64,000 nucleotides of DNA from Streptococcus taonis (GTDB lineage Bacteria; Bacillota; Bacilli; Lactobacillales; Streptococcaceae). The stretch covers positions 1 through 64,000 of the forward strand of contig NZ_JARZZP010000002.1 of the NCBI RefSeq assembly GCF_029948085.1, in the 5' to 3' direction. The notes beneath the pieces are model-generated. The model worked only from the letters and a program-made list of their open reading frames with translations, had not been told where the DNA came from and did not search any database. Positions 9,125 to 18,565 of this stretch are shown one piece after another. A program made the position numbers and the translations under genes. The first letter of the stretch is position 1; each line of letters begins with the position of its first letter.

Positions 9125-10861
9125 CTATTCTTCTGTCAGAGACGCATTTTTCAGCTGCGACTCAGCAATTTCTCGATAGATGTCATTGGTTTCCATCAAT
9201 TCCTCATGACGGCCACGACCAACGATTTCACCCTTATCAAGGACGATAATCTGGTCAGCATCCATGATAGTTCCAACACGTTGAGCGACAATCAATACCG
9301 TAGCATCTTGCGTCACTTCCTTGAGACGACGGCGCAAAATAGCATCTGTACGGTAGTCCAAGGCTGAGAAAGAATCGTCAAAGATGTAGATGTCCGGACC
9401 CTTGATGACTGCGCGTGCAATCGACAAACGTTGTTTCTGACCACCTGATAGGTTACTTCCCCCTTCAGCTAGATGAGTCGCAAAACCTTCTTCTCGACTT
9501 TCAATAAAGTCTTTGGCTTGGGCTACATCAGCTGCTTGGTGCAAGTCCTCATGACTGGCATCCTCTTTCCCGTAACGGAGATTGTCTGCGATAGTCCCAG
9601 TAAAAAGCAAGGCCTTTTGTGGAATAAATCCAATCTTCTGACGGAGAGATTTGAGTCGATAATCTCTGACATCAACACCATCGACCTTGATTTTACCTAG
9701 CGTAACATCGTAGAAACGAGGAATCAATTGAACTAGAGTAGACTTACCTGACCCAGTTGAACCGATAAATGCAATGGTTTCTCCCGGTTTAGCAGTAAAG
9801 GAAATGTTGTGTAAGACAGGACTTTCTGTTTCACCAGGATAGGCAAAGGTTACATTATCAAATTCTAAGTAACCATGTGTTTCTGTTTCTTGAACTCCAT
9901 CCTCGTTTGGATCAATGGAAATAGGCATGTCCATGATTTCCTTCAAACGCTCGCTAGATACAGCAGTACGTGGATACATGGTAAAGAGGTTTGACAAGAA
10001 AAGGAAGGACAAGAGAGCATGGAAACTATACTCGATGAAGGCTACCAAATCCCCAATCTGCAAACTTCCCTGTTTGAGAGGATCCAAAGCAAACCAAACG
10101 ATAGCCACAATCATAGCGATAATGATTTGCACAAATAGTGGTTCCGTCAAACCAGTTAATTTAAACAAGCGATTCGAATTATCCGCATAGATTGCATTTT
10201 TCTCTTCGAAACGGTTTTCTTGGAAGTCTTCACGAGCAAAGGCACGAATCACTCGTAGCCCCATCAAATTTTCACGGACATACTGGTTAATCTTATCCAG
10301 TGTTTTCTGTTGCTTTTCAGATAAGGGACGCGTTTTTACCGCCACATAAATGACTACAACAGCTAGAAAAGGAACGGAAAAAGCGACGATCCAGGCCAGT
10401 GAAGGACTCGTCAAGAAAATCATGAGAATACTCGACAGCATCATCATAGGAGTGATAACACCCAACTTAAGCGTTTGTTCCGCAAACTGCATGAGGACAA
10501 AGGCATCACTGGTAATACGAGTGACTAGTGAAGACACACCAATTTGCTCGTACTCATGATGAGAGTACTCTTGCAGCTTAGCATAGACATCATCCCGCAT
10601 ATCCTTAACCATATTGGTGGTCAATTTACTAGCAGCATAAGCCAGAACAACCCGTCCAAATGTTCCCAAGACGATAATAACCAACATGATTACGGCCCAA
10701 AAATAGAGTTTATCCTGGTCACCTTGGTTGATTCCCTGGTCAATCATGCGGGCCAAAACTGTTGGTAAACCTAGATTGACAATGACAAAGAAAATTGCCC
10801 CGAGAAAGTCTAACACTAACCACTTGGGATAGCGTTTGAGATAAGACCAAATATACAGCAT
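9125..10861 (-). CDS. Heterodimeric ABC exporter, first half-transporter
   Basis: This 578-residue half-transporter has an N-terminal six-helix membrane domain and a C-terminal ATPase. The Walker A is GSTGSGKST and the signature is the canonical NLSGGQ. The Walker B region reads IYIFDDSFSALD, with Asp where the catalytic Glu should be, so this subunit supplies the degenerate ATP site. The start at 10861 is preferred over 10912 because AAAGGAG lies just upstream of it. It is the upstream gene of the exporter pair. Confidence 0.9.
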   Translation of the reverse strand: MLYIWSYLKRYPKWLVLDFLGAIFFVIVNLGLPTVLARMIDQGINQGDQDKLYFWAVIMLVIIVLGTFGRVVLAYAASKLTTNMVKDMRDDVYAKLQEYSHHEYEQIGVSSLVTRITSDAFVLMQFAEQTLKLGVITPMMMLSSILMIFLTSPSLAWIVAFSVPFLAVVVIYVAVKTRPLSEKQQKTLDKINQYVRENLMGLRVIRAFAREDFQENRFEEKNAIYADNSNRLFKLTGLTEPLFVQIIIAMIVAIVWFALDPLKQGSLQIGDLVAFIEYSFHALLSFLFLSNLFTMYPRTAVSSERLKEIMDMPISIDPNEDGVQETETHGYLEFDNVTFAYPGETESPVLHNISFTAKPGETIAFIGSTGSGKSTLVQLIPRFYDVTLGKIKVDGVDVRDYRLKSLRQKIGFIPQKALLFTGTIADNLRYGKEDASHEDLHQAADVAQAKDFIESREEGFATHLAEGGSNLSGGQKQRLSIARAVIKGPDIYIFDDSFSALDYRTDAILRRRLKEVTQDATVLIVAQRVGTIMDADQIIVLDKGEIVGRGRHEELMETNDIYREIAESQLKNASLTEE

Positions 10862-10890
10862 AATTCTCCTTTCTTTTTCTTCTAAAATGC

Positions 10891-10914
10891 AGAAAAGAGC
10901 GTGCTTTCGCACGC
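10891..10914 (-). terminator. GAAA-loop hairpin between tpiA and the ABC genes
   Basis: On the minus strand GCGTGC, loop GAAA and GCACGC are followed by TCTTTTC. It is a compact terminator upstream of the exporter genes and downstream of tpiA. Confidence 0.7.
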
Positions 10915-10924
10915 CATTTTACTA

Positions 10925-10971
10925 AAAAGAAGACAGGCAGCCAAAACCTCAAGAGAGGGAACTGTCTGTCT
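10925..10971 (-). terminator. Terminator after tpiA
   Basis: AGACAGACAG and CTGCCTGTCT (one G-U pair) flank a longer loop and are followed on the minus strand by TCTTTTTAG. With the next hairpin it gives tpiA two tandem stops. Confidence 0.65.
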
Positions 10972-10985
10972 CAGATATTTAAAGA

Positions 10986-11744
10986 CTATTTTACAAAGTC
11001 AAGCAATGCCAAGAAGCTTTCTGGATCAAGGGATGCACCACCAACAAGAGCTCCGTCAACGTCTGGACAAGCCATGTATTCAGCAACGTTTTCAGGTTTA
11101 ACTGAACCACCGTATTGAACACGTACTTTGTCAGCTACTTCTTGACCGAAGTCAGCAGCTACAACGTCACGAACAACTTTACACATTTTTTGTGCGTCGT
11201 CTTGTGAAGCTGATTTACCAGTACCGATAGCCCAGATTGGCTCGTATGCGATAACTGTTGAAGCGACTTGTTCTGCAGTCAATCCAGCAAGAGCAGCTGA
11301 AACTTGAGCACCTACGAATTCTGCTGCTTTACCAGCTTCGTAAGTTTCAAGACTTTCACCACAACAGATGATTGGAAGCATACCGTTAGCAAAGATTGCT
11401 TTTGCTTTCTTGTTGATGTCTTCGTCTGTTTCGTGGAAGTAGTCACGGCGTTCTGAGTGACCGATAACAACGTAGTCAGTACCGATTTCTTTCAAAACTT
11501 GTGGGCTAGTTTCACCAGTGAAAGCACCTGCATTTTCAAAGTAGCAGTTTTGAGCAGCAACTTTAAGATTTGAACCTTTAGCAGCAGCAAGAACAGTTGT
11601 CAAGTCAAGAGCAGGAGCTGCGATACCTGCTTCAACAAGGTCTGATGAAGGAAGTTTTGATGCTACAGCTTCAACGAATGCTTTTGCTTCTTCTGGGTTT
11701 TTGTTCATTTTCCAGTTACCAGCGATAAATGGTTTACGTGACAT
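10986..11744 (-). CDS. tpiA: Triosephosphate isomerase
   Basis: This 252-residue glycolytic enzyme interconverts dihydroxyacetone phosphate and glyceraldehyde 3-phosphate in the cytosol. Key sites are seen: [10 protein letters not shown] with the catalytic Lys, VIGHSERR with the catalytic His, [17 protein letters not shown] with the catalytic Glu and flexible loop 6, and GGSVKPEN. The start at 11744 fits the 252-residue family length and follows AGAGGT; the ATG at 11765 would add seven extra residues. Codon use is strongly biased, as expected for a highly expressed gene. Confidence 0.97.
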   Translation of the reverse strand: MSRKPFIAGNWKMNKNPEEAKAFVEAVASKLPSSDLVEAGIAAPALDLTTVLAAAKGSNLKVAAQNCYFENAGAFTGETSPQVLKEIGTDYVVIGHSERRDYFHETDEDINKKAKAIFANGMLPIICCGESLETYEAGKAAEFVGAQVSAALAGLTAEQVASTVIAYEPIWAIGTGKSASQDDAQKMCKVVRDVVAADFGQEVADKVRVQYGGSVKPENVAEYMACPDVDGALVGGASLDPESFLALLDFVK

Positions 11745-11779
11745 TTCACATACCTCTTTTTTCATTTTATTTTCTACTT

Positions 11780-11808
11780 ATTTTATCATATTTAAAGATA
11801 GCTTGCAA
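11780..11808 (-). promoter_or_regulatory. tpiA promoter
   Basis: On the minus strand TTGCAA (11803-11808), a 17-base spacer and TAAAAT (11780-11785) precede tpiA. Spacing is ideal and both boxes are near consensus. Confidence 0.75.
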
Positions 11809-11861
11809 ATCTTACTCTGTAACTAGAAGTCTTCTTTTCAAAAACTTTCCAGTTGCCGTTT

Positions 11862-13229
11862 TTATCTAGAAGCTGGCTTTCTCCTGGTTAATTTGACCAC
11901 TGCTTCTGTTCTAGCCGTGTGTGGAAACATATCAACAGACTGGATATAGTGTAGATCATAGACCTCTACTAGACGGACTAAATCACGCGCCAAGGTAGAC
12001 ACATTGCAGGAAACATAGACCATCTTTTCAGGAGCATACTTGACAATAGTATCCAAGAGCTTATCATCTAAACCTGTACGTGGCGGGTCCACAATCAAAG
12101 CATCTGCACGATAGCCTTCCTTGTACCAACGGGGGATGATTTCTTCTGCAGTTCCAGCCTCGTAGTGAGTATTGGTATAACCCATGCGCTTGGCATTTTC
12201 TTTGGCATCCTCAATAGCTTCTGGAATAATATCCATCCCTCTCAAGCTTTTGACTTTCTTAGCAAAGGCAAAACCAATGGTTCCAACACCACAATAGGCA
12301 TCAATCAGATGGTCATTTTCAGTCACGTCCAATGCTTTAACGGCTTCACTGTAGAGGACTTCAGTCTGTTCAGGATTAAGCTGGTAAAAAGCTCGTGGTG
12401 AAAGAGAAAATTCATAGTCTAGAACACCTTCGCGTATACTATCTTGACCCCAAATAATATCAGTCTTGTCCCCATAAATCTCACTAGTTTTAGCAGTATT
12501 GGTATTGACTGCGACAGTCACTACTTCAGGATAATCCTTGACTAAATCTTTCACAAATTGAGTCAGATTTAATTGACGATTGGTCACAATGATAATCTGA
12601 ACTTGCCCAGTTTTCCGTGCTCGACGAACCATGATGGTCCGAACCCCAAGGATTTTCCGTTCATCTGTAATCGGAATTTGATGATAGGTCAAGAGTTCAG
12701 CAATGCGATTGGCAATAGCTTGCGTTTCCTTGTCTTGAACCAGGCAGTCTTTTAGCTCAACCAAGTAGTGAGAATTCTGAGCATACAAACCTGCCTTAAC
12801 TTGACCTTTAAATTTTCGAGTTTGGAATTGCAGTTTGGCCCGATAATACTTAGGCTCCTGCATGCCAATGGTTGGTTTAATTTCATAGTTTTCGTAGCCA
12901 GCAGGAGCAAACTTTTTCAGAGCTTGATGAAGGAGATCTGTCTTGAACTCCAGCTGCTTGTCATAGTGCAGATGCATGATTTGACAGCCACCACACTCAT
13001 TATAAATGGTGCAGTCTGGTACCACTCGAAACTTAGATTTTTTATTAACCTCAAGCAGTTTAGCCTCAACGTAGTTACGCTTAACAGAAGTCACCTGACA
13101 ATAGATATCTTCACCCTTGAGGGCACCTGGAACAAAAACAAGGGTTTTCTGGTAAAATCCGATACCTTCCCCGTTTATCCCCATACGCTTGATTTTTAAT
13201 GGAATTTTTTGTTTGACTTTTAGATTCAT
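11862..13229 (-). CDS. rlmCD: 23S rRNA (uracil-5)-methyltransferase, RlmCD type
   Basis: This 455-residue protein of the TrmA/RumA family methylates uridine C5 in 23S rRNA; the streptococcal RlmCD modifies two positions. It has an N-terminal TRAM domain, an iron-sulfur cluster motif ([11 protein letters not shown], near residue 75), a SAM-binding region ([14 protein letters not shown]) and catalytic-Cys motif SCNVST near residue 415. The ATG lies only six bases after an extended -10 (TGGTATAAT), with no ribosome-binding site, so its mRNA is probably leaderless. It is divergent from the kinase-like gene at 13285. Confidence 0.92.
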   Translation of the reverse strand: MNLKVKQKIPLKIKRMGINGEGIGFYQKTLVFVPGALKGEDIYCQVTSVKRNYVEAKLLEVNKKSKFRVVPDCTIYNECGGCQIMHLHYDKQLEFKTDLLHQALKKFAPAGYENYEIKPTIGMQEPKYYRAKLQFQTRKFKGQVKAGLYAQNSHYLVELKDCLVQDKETQAIANRIAELLTYHQIPITDERKILGVRTIMVRRARKTGQVQIIIVTNRQLNLTQFVKDLVKDYPEVVTVAVNTNTAKTSEIYGDKTDIIWGQDSIREGVLDYEFSLSPRAFYQLNPEQTEVLYSEAVKALDVTENDHLIDAYCGVGTIGFAFAKKVKSLRGMDIIPEAIEDAKENAKRMGYTNTHYEAGTAEEIIPRWYKEGYRADALIVDPPRTGLDDKLLDTIVKYAPEKMVYVSCNVSTLARDLVRLVEVYDLHYIQSVDMFPHTARTEAVVKLTRRKPASR

Positions 13230-13235
13230 AAGTCT

Positions 13236-13278
13236 ATTATACCACGTAGTTTCTCAATGGTTAAGAATATGTTACAAT
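13236..13278. promoter_or_regulatory. Divergent extended -10 promoters with no 5' leader
   Basis: Minus strand: TGGTATAAT with TATAAT at 13236-13241, six bases before the rlmCD ATG. Plus strand: TGTTACAAT with TACAAT at 13273-13278, six bases before the ATG at 13285. In both cases transcription would begin at or next to the start codon, and neither gene shows a Shine-Dalgarno sequence. Confidence 0.65.
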
Positions 13279-13284
13279 AAAACC

Positions 13285-14058
13285 ATGAATACAAAGATAT
13301 CTTTTTCCTCATTGGATTTTCCTGAGCAATTACGAACTTATATAGAGGGGGCAACACTTTCTGACAGCTCTTCTCATTCAGGAGCAAGAGTTCTCTATCT
13401 TGATTCAGGTTACTATTTAAAAATTGATCAAAAGGGAAGTTTAGAGCGAGAAGCTAGCATTGCAAGTTGGTTTGAACAAGAGGGAATAGGAACACCAGTC
13501 ATTCACTATCTATCTACAGATAAAGACTACCTCCTGACTAAAGAGGCTATTGGGCATGATGCACTCGCTTTTTTAGACAAACCAGAACAAATCTGCCGAA
13601 CCATGGCAGAGGCTCTTAAAAAGCTTCACAGCTTAAACCCACAAAATTTTCCATCAGAAAATCATTTAAAAGCCTATAAAGAAAGAGCCTTTAAAAACTA
13701 TGAAAAAGGGGAGTTCTATGCCAAGGCGCTCCTACCCCAATTCCAGATTAACAGTCGCGAAGAGGCCTTCCAACTCATCCAAGAACAAGGGCACCTTTTA
13801 GAAACAGATGCCTTTATTCACGGTGATGCCTGTCTACCAAACTTTATTCTAAAAGATGCTGACCACTTCTCTTGTTTTATTGATCTTGGTTTGGCTGATT
13901 TCAGTGACCGGCATATCGATCTCTTTTGGACAGTTTGGTCCCTAAACTATAACCTAAAGGACCCTAAATACGCTGAACTATTTCTTAACTATTACGGGAG
14001 AGAACAGGTCGATATAAATAAACTTCGACTCGTTGCTGCCTTTGAAGCATTCGGATAA
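13285..14058 (+). CDS. APH/choline-kinase-like phosphotransferase
   Basis: This 257-residue protein is of the aminoglycoside phosphotransferase-like kinase superfamily. The catalytic loop is [13 protein letters not shown] and the metal-binding motif is [16 protein letters not shown], both near the C-terminus. The substrate is unknown: such proteins phosphorylate small hydroxylated molecules, and aminoglycoside resistance should not be assumed. The start at 13285 is used because longer in-frame extensions run into the divergent rlmCD gene. An extended -10 ends six bases upstream, suggesting a leaderless message. recX follows on the same strand. Confidence 0.75.
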   Translation: MNTKISFSSLDFPEQLRTYIEGATLSDSSSHSGARVLYLDSGYYLKIDQKGSLEREASIASWFEQEGIGTPVIHYLSTDKDYLLTKEAIGHDALAFLDKPEQICRTMAEALKKLHSLNPQNFPSENHLKAYKERAFKNYEKGEFYAKALLPQFQINSREEAFQLIQEQGHLLETDAFIHGDACLPNFILKDADHFSCFIDLGLADFSDRHIDLFWTVWSLNYNLKDPKYAELFLNYYGREQVDINKLRLVAAFEAFG

Positions 14059-14068
14059 AAGGAAAACC

Positions 14069-14845
14069 ATGAAAATCACAAAACTAGAAAAGAAAAAACG
14101 TCTCTATCTGCTAGAGCTTGATAGCGACCAAACCTGCTACATTACAGAGGATACCATTGTTCGCTTTATGTTGACTAAAGGGAAAGAGATCTCAGCTGAA
14201 GAACTAACTGAGATTAAATCCTTTGCGCAATTTTCCTACAGTAAAAATCTAGCTCTCTACCACTTATCCTTCAAGGCCCGTACTGAAAAAGAAGTTAGAG
14301 ATTATCTTGCCAAACATGAAATTGATGAGAAAATCATCCCCAAAGTTATCCAGTCTTTAAAAGATGATAATTGGATCAATGATCGCCAATATGCACAAGC
14401 CATCATCAATTCCAATCAGCTTTCAGGAGATAAGGGAAGCTATATGCTGATGCAGAAGATTTCTCAAAAAGGTGTTGCCAAATCTATCATCCAAGAAGTC
14501 TTACAAGAGTTTGATATGACGGAAGTCGCAGAGCGTACAGCTGAAAAACTATTAAAAAAATACCAAGATAAATTACCTGCCCGTGCTCTACAGGATAAGA
14601 TTATCCAAGGCCTAACCAACAAAGGTTTCTCCTACACAGAAGCCAAAACAGCCTTTGACCAATTGGATAGCCAGGTCGAAGAAGAAACCGTTCAAGAGCT
14701 GATTTTTAAAGAGTTAGATAAGCAATACCAAAAATATTCACGAAAGTATGAAGGATACGAACTGAAACAACGTTTGACTCAAGTTTTAGCTAGAAAAGGT
14801 TATGATTTTTCGGATATAGCCAGCGCTCTCAGAGAATATCTTTAA
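14069..14845 (+). CDS. recX: Recombination regulator RecX
   Basis: This 258-residue member of the RecX family modulates RecA filaments during recombination and the SOS response. The repeats of three-helix RecX modules are visible ([19 protein letters not shown], then [15 protein letters not shown], and a C-terminal copy near [12 protein letters not shown]). The start follows AAAGGAAAA and lies 10 bases after the kinase-like gene stop, suggesting co-transcription. recA is outside the window. Length and architecture match streptococcal RecX. Confidence 0.92.
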   Translation: MKITKLEKKKRLYLLELDSDQTCYITEDTIVRFMLTKGKEISAEELTEIKSFAQFSYSKNLALYHLSFKARTEKEVRDYLAKHEIDEKIIPKVIQSLKDDNWINDRQYAQAIINSNQLSGDKGSYMLMQKISQKGVAKSIIQEVLQEFDMTEVAERTAEKLLKKYQDKLPARALQDKIIQGLTNKGFSYTEAKTAFDQLDSQVEEETVQELIFKELDKQYQKYSRKYEGYELKQRLTQVLARKGYDFSDIASALREYL

Positions 14846-14933
14846 TTTTTTCATGAAAAAACTAAGAACTTTAAACAAAAATGTGATACAATAGTAAACG
14901 ATAAACTTATAAATTGTAGAAAGTTGGTTAGTT

Positions 14934-15467
14934 ATGAAACTTCCAAAAGAAGGCGACTTTATTACAATTCAAAGTTATAAGCATGATGGGAGTCTTCACC
15001 GTACTTGGCGAGACACCATGGTACTAAAAACAACAGAGAACGCTATTATCGGCGTCAACGACCACACACTTGTTACCGAAAGTGACGGTCGTCGTTGGGT
15101 GACTCGAGAACCGGCTATTGTTTACTTTCACAAGAAATATTGGTTTAATATTATCGCTATGATTCGTGAAAATGGTATCTCCTACTACTGCAATATGGCA
15201 AGTCCTTACTATCTGGATGAAGAAGCTTTAAAATACATTGACTATGATTTGGATGTTAAAGTTTTTACAGATGGTGAAAAACGCCTCTTGGACGTTGAGG
15301 AGTATGAACGACACAAGCGAAAAATGAAGTATTCTTCTGATCTAGACTATATTCTGAAAGAGCATGTTAAGATTCTTGTTGATTGGATTAACAATGAGCG
15401 AGGTCCTTTCTCAGAAGCCTATGTCAACATTTGGTACAAACGCTACGTAGAACTAAAGAATCGGTAA
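14934..15467 (+). CDS. DUF402 nucleoside tri/diphosphatase (Ntdp-like)
   Basis: This 177-residue protein belongs to the DUF402/UPF0374 family, whose S. aureus member hydrolyses nucleoside tri- and diphosphates. The characteristic core [29 protein letters not shown] and YDLDVKVF (with conserved Asp, Lys and Tyr) is intact. The C-terminus contains the helix typical of this family. It has its own extended -10 (TGATACAAT near 14883-14891) and a strong terminator downstream. The cellular role is not established. Confidence 0.85.
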   Translation: MKLPKEGDFITIQSYKHDGSLHRTWRDTMVLKTTENAIIGVNDHTLVTESDGRRWVTREPAIVYFHKKYWFNIIAMIRENGISYYCNMASPYYLDEEALKYIDYDLDVKVFTDGEKRLLDVEEYERHKRKMKYSSDLDYILKEHVKILVDWINNERGPFSEAYVNIWYKRYVELKNR

Positions 15468-15475
15468 AGTTGTCA

Positions 15476-15509
15476 GAGGTCAGGATTAAAATCCTGACCT
15501 CGTTTTTTT
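15476..15509 (+). terminator. Terminator after the DUF402 gene
   Basis: GAGGTCAGGAT pairs with ATCCTGACCTC with a four-base loop, followed by GTTTTTTT. It is a textbook intrinsic terminator. Confidence 0.95.
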
Positions 15510-15510
15510 G

Positions 15511-15550
15511 GTAGTGTAAAATAAGTTGTGTAAACACAAAAAGGAATAAA
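15511..15550 (+). repeat. Short repeat, left copy
   Basis: The block starting TAGTGTAAAATAAGTTGT recurs at 17486-17523 in the same orientation with four differences over about 38 bases. It looks like the terminal repeat of an IS256-type element, but no transposase is present. The two copies bracket the Rgg-methyltransferase module. The remaining bases to 15656 hold no gene that I can support. Confidence 0.65.
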
Positions 15551-15656
15551 TCCATTATGATAGAATTCGCGAGATATACAAAATAAATGGATAGACTAAT
15601 ACTTTTTTAATTTCTTTGTTCCTTGTAAGTTTACAACAACCTTATATCGTTTAATA

Positions 15657-15705
15657 CAAAAATACGAAGATGATTGCTATAAAAGAATTCAGATCACCTT
15701 CGTAT
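15657..15705 (-). terminator. Terminator after the Rgg gene
   Basis: ATACGAAGGTGAT and ATCATCTTCGTAT pair (one G-U) on the minus strand and are followed by TTTTTG. It closes the methyltransferase-rgg unit. Confidence 0.7.
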
Positions 15706-15791
15706 CAAAAATTTAGTTATTGTATTTCCACATAGCATCAATCATTTAGTACGACATTTTGAAAATAATAATTTGACAGATAAAATGCTAT

Positions 15792-16649
15792 TTAATCTAC
15801 CAGATCATTTAATCGTTTTTGAAAATATAAAGCAATATTTTTAGATTCAATAAACTCAAAGTATTTAATGACATTTTGCATTTGTTTAATTCCAGATTCT
15901 TTAGATTCGATCAGGTATATTTTATATCCTTCTACAAACTTGAATGTAGATTTTTCAAAGACTTTTGTGTCATCTTTTAATAATTTTCTTAATTTCATTT
16001 CAAAGTAGTCTGCATATGATAGATGTGAATTTTCAAGGCAACAGAACCAAAAATTTAAACAAGCTGACACAACTAAATTTCTATTCTTACCGATTTTTTC
16101 GTAATAATGTGTACGCTCTAGTATTTCTTTTCCTACCCTGTAGATATAATCTATTTCAAAAAGATGATATAAATTACCAATCAGCGCTATCTCATAGGAC
16201 TCCCATCTTTCCTTCTGGAATAAATAGTCATATACTAAATTTAGATCATCTCTACTAACTACATAATTACAATCTATCTGATTTAATAGTCCCTGAACCA
16301 TAATTGTATTTATTCTATAAGTTTTTTCTCCACTCTTCTCAAAAAGTTTTTGTTGCTCATTTTTTATTTCCTCCAATCCTTTAGTATTCAAACTATAAAA
16401 ATTTGGAGATAAATTAACCAAAAAATCATCAAGCTCCGATCTTTTATAATGTTCTAGATAATTACAAAAATTCTCGATCGAAACATTGATATTTGATAAT
16501 AATTCAAAAAACGTTGAAAGAGAAATTTCATTTTCTCCCCTTTCAAATCTAGAAAGTTGAGATTTAGATATAGAATCAGCTGCAGCATACTCTAAAGAAT
16601 ATCCGTTTAATTTTCTAAAATATCTAAAAGCTTCTCCGTAATTTTTCAC
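15792..16649 (-). CDS. Rgg/MutR-family transcriptional regulator
   Basis: This 285-residue protein has an N-terminal XRE helix-turn-helix (YFRKLNGYSLEYAAADSISKS, residues about 9-30, then LSRFERGE) and a long alpha-helical C-terminal domain, the Rgg/GadR/MutR architecture. Rgg proteins usually sense short peptides and control a neighbouring target. No hydrophobic pheromone ORF was found next to it. It follows the methyltransferase by 12 bases on the same strand, so that gene is the likely partner. A+T content is higher than in flanking housekeeping genes. Confidence 0.85.
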   Translation of the reverse strand: MKNYGEAFRYFRKLNGYSLEYAAADSISKSQLSRFERGENEISLSTFFELLSNINVSIENFCNYLEHYKRSELDDFLVNLSPNFYSLNTKGLEEIKNEQQKLFEKSGEKTYRINTIMVQGLLNQIDCNYVVSRDDLNLVYDYLFQKERWESYEIALIGNLYHLFEIDYIYRVGKEILERTHYYEKIGKNRNLVVSACLNFWFCCLENSHLSYADYFEMKLRKLLKDDTKVFEKSTFKFVEGYKIYLIESKESGIKQMQNVIKYFEFIESKNIALYFQKRLNDLVD

Positions 16650-16661
16650 AATTTCGTTCCC

Positions 16662-17435
16662 TTAACTTTCTTTTCGAGCGATAAACATACCATATTCTTT
16701 AGGAATAATCAACATACCATTATTAAACTCACTTTCCAATCTATTACGAATTATTTCCTCTTCTAGTGAACCTATTTCGGAAATTCCTTTCAAGGATTGA
16801 ATATATTGAACTAGATCGTCTATACTTGTCACCTGTAGCTCATCATCATAAATTAATTTTTCCACAGTGTCAAAATACTTATTTAAAAAAGCTTTCCCAT
16901 TTTGTAAAGTAAAAGTTTTATTTTCCAAATTTTGATTAACCACATCTTTAAATAAGCTTGCCAAATAATCTACAACTCCATTTTCACCAAATGTAGCACA
17001 ATAAAAAATTCCTCCTTTTTTTAATACTCTATTCACTTCAGAGATAGCTTTATCAATGTCATTTACATGATGTAGGAGCATATTAGCAATAACAATATCA
17101 AAAGTTTCATTTTTAAAAGAAATATTTTGGATATCCATTCTTTCATAGTTGACATTATCTCTATTTCCAATCACTGACTTCGTAGTTTCTACCATGTCAT
17201 TAGAAAAATCCGTTATAATCAATTGCTTCATCTTGTCTATAGAATCAAGATTACTTTTCCACAGTTCTCCTGTACCACATCCCAATTCTAGAATCTTTAC
17301 CCCATCAGTATTTTGGTAGTTAGAAAATATCCAATTGTTAAACCCCAATCTATTTTTTGAATACTTCTTATGCAATTCTACTCGAATATCAAGATTATCG
17401 TGATTTTGATATTGTTCAATTACTTCATCAATCAT
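16662..17435 (-). CDS. Class I SAM-dependent methyltransferase
   Basis: This 257-residue methyltransferase has motif I LELGCGTGELW near residue 50, motif II around VNYERMDIQ, and NMLLHHVNDIDKAISEVNRV, typical of the Methyltransf_11/UbiE-like fold that acts on small molecules. The substrate is unknown. GGAGG precedes the ATG. A TATAAT box lies upstream, and its -35 (TTACAC or TTTACA) would lie inside the flanking short repeat. It is co-transcribed with the Rgg regulator and may belong to a small acquired module. Confidence 0.82.
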   Translation of the reverse strand: MIDEVIEQYQNHDNLDIRVELHKKYSKNRLGFNNWIFSNYQNTDGVKILELGCGTGELWKSNLDSIDKMKQLIITDFSNDMVETTKSVIGNRDNVNYERMDIQNISFKNETFDIVIANMLLHHVNDIDKAISEVNRVLKKGGIFYCATFGENGVVDYLASLFKDVVNQNLENKTFTLQNGKAFLNKYFDTVEKLIYDDELQVTSIDDLVQYIQSLKGISEIGSLEEEIIRNRLESEFNNGMLIIPKEYGMFIARKES

Positions 17436-17485
17436 TTTAAATGACCTCCACTCTATAATTTGACATTATATCACAAGAATAAAGA

Positions 17486-17523
17486 TAGTGTAAAATAAGT
17501 TGTATAAATGCAAAAAGAAATAA
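17486..17523 (+). repeat. Short repeat, right copy
   Basis: This is the second copy of the block at 15511-15550, in direct orientation, with four mismatches. Read on the minus strand its TTTACA lies 17-18 bases before the TATAAT of the methyltransferase promoter. The stretch from here to 17700 contains no supportable gene. Confidence 0.65.
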
Positions 17524-17701
17524 TTTTACTACAATACTGAACTACTTATTGGACTTCTATACTCCAAAAAACTCTTTTAAACAAAACTTCATTTTTCATC
17601 CACAAGTTTTAAGTCTCAACTAGTTTATTGAAGGCTCGCGAGTCATGGACTAGGAATTCATAGATTGGTCCATCGATTTCTGGCTATCACTTTTCCCTAG
17701 T

Positions 17702-17728
17702 AAAAAACCTGCCTTGAGGCAGGTTTTC
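17702..17728 (-). terminator. Terminator after queH
   Basis: AAACCTGCC and GGCAGGTTT form a stem with a tight loop and A/T tracts on both sides, next to the queH stop. Confidence 0.85.
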
Positions 17729-17730
17729 AT

Positions 17731-18498
17731 CTAAATATCTAATTTTGTAACAGTGAACTTGATATGCGAATAGTCTTTTTCGATATCCTTATCTACCATA
17801 AAGGCTGTTGCATCCTTCTTGACCTGTACCAAGTCAATATTTTGAGCTTGAGCGGCATAGACACAGCCACAATAGCATTGGCGATAAATGTCGTACTCTT
17901 CACACATTTCTACAGAGCGTTTATAGCCTTGATTTTTCTTAAAATCACTCGGAAGATAATGAGTGGTGTAGATTTTCTGCACATCAATCCCGATGCTATT
18001 GATGGTTTGTGAATTTTTGTGAGGACTGATGGTTAGGGCTGAACCGAAGTAATCAAATCCTAAGTCCATAGCCACTTGCGCTGTCTTGTCCAAGCGATAG
18101 TCAAAACAAACCTTGCAACGATCCCCACCTTCAGGTTCTTCTTCCAAACCACGGACCAGCTGACGGTATTCGTTGGGTTCATAGGGTGCTTCTAGATATT
18201 GAACCTTGTTGCCAGTTCGTTCATTGAAATCACTGACAAATTTTTTGGTCACATAGGCACGCTTGTGATACTCAGCTTTAGGATGGATATTTGAATTAGC
18301 AAAATAAATAGTCACATCCGCATACTTGGTCAAGTACTCTAGAGTGTAGGTGCTACAAGGAGCACAACAGACGTGCATGAGAATGGTTGGTCTTTCTTCA
18401 TTTTTTTCCCAAACTTGAACCATCTTTTGCATGACACGGTCATAGTTGATCTTTTGATTGGGATTCATCTTACTTAGAATTTCTTCTACATCGATCAT
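17731..18498 (-). CDS. queH: Epoxyqueuosine reductase QueH
   Basis: This 255-residue QueH (DUF208) catalyses the last step of queuosine formation, reducing epoxyqueuosine in tRNA. Paired Cys motifs are present: VCCAPCS near residue 43, RCKVCFDYRLD near residue 127, and QCYCGCVYA near residue 208. They are the ligands and redox Cys of this non-cobalamin enzyme. It is a single gene with its own terminator. The other queuosine genes are not in the window, consistent with salvage of the queuine precursor. Confidence 0.92.
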   Translation of the reverse strand: MIDVEEILSKMNPNQKINYDRVMQKMVQVWEKNEERPTILMHVCCAPCSTYTLEYLTKYADVTIYFANSNIHPKAEYHKRAYVTKKFVSDFNERTGNKVQYLEAPYEPNEYRQLVRGLEEEPEGGDRCKVCFDYRLDKTAQVAMDLGFDYFGSALTISPHKNSQTINSIGIDVQKIYTTHYLPSDFKKNQGYKRSVEMCEEYDIYRQCYCGCVYAAQAQNIDLVQVKKDATAFMVDKDIEKDYSHIKFTVTKLDI

Positions 18499-18565
18499 AC
18501 TCTTCTCCTTTTCCTCTTGCTATTGTACCACAGGATGACCCTTTGGGCAAATAGGTTTTCGTGCT

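Noticed and set aside
13285..14058. Aminoglycoside resistance gene
   Set aside because: Only the general kinase motifs are present. The context is chromosomal and the substrate unknown.
15556..15585. Nine-codon ORF MIEFARYTK as an Rgg peptide pheromone
   Set aside because: It is polar, lacks the hydrophobic pattern of such peptides and has no clear ribosome-binding site.
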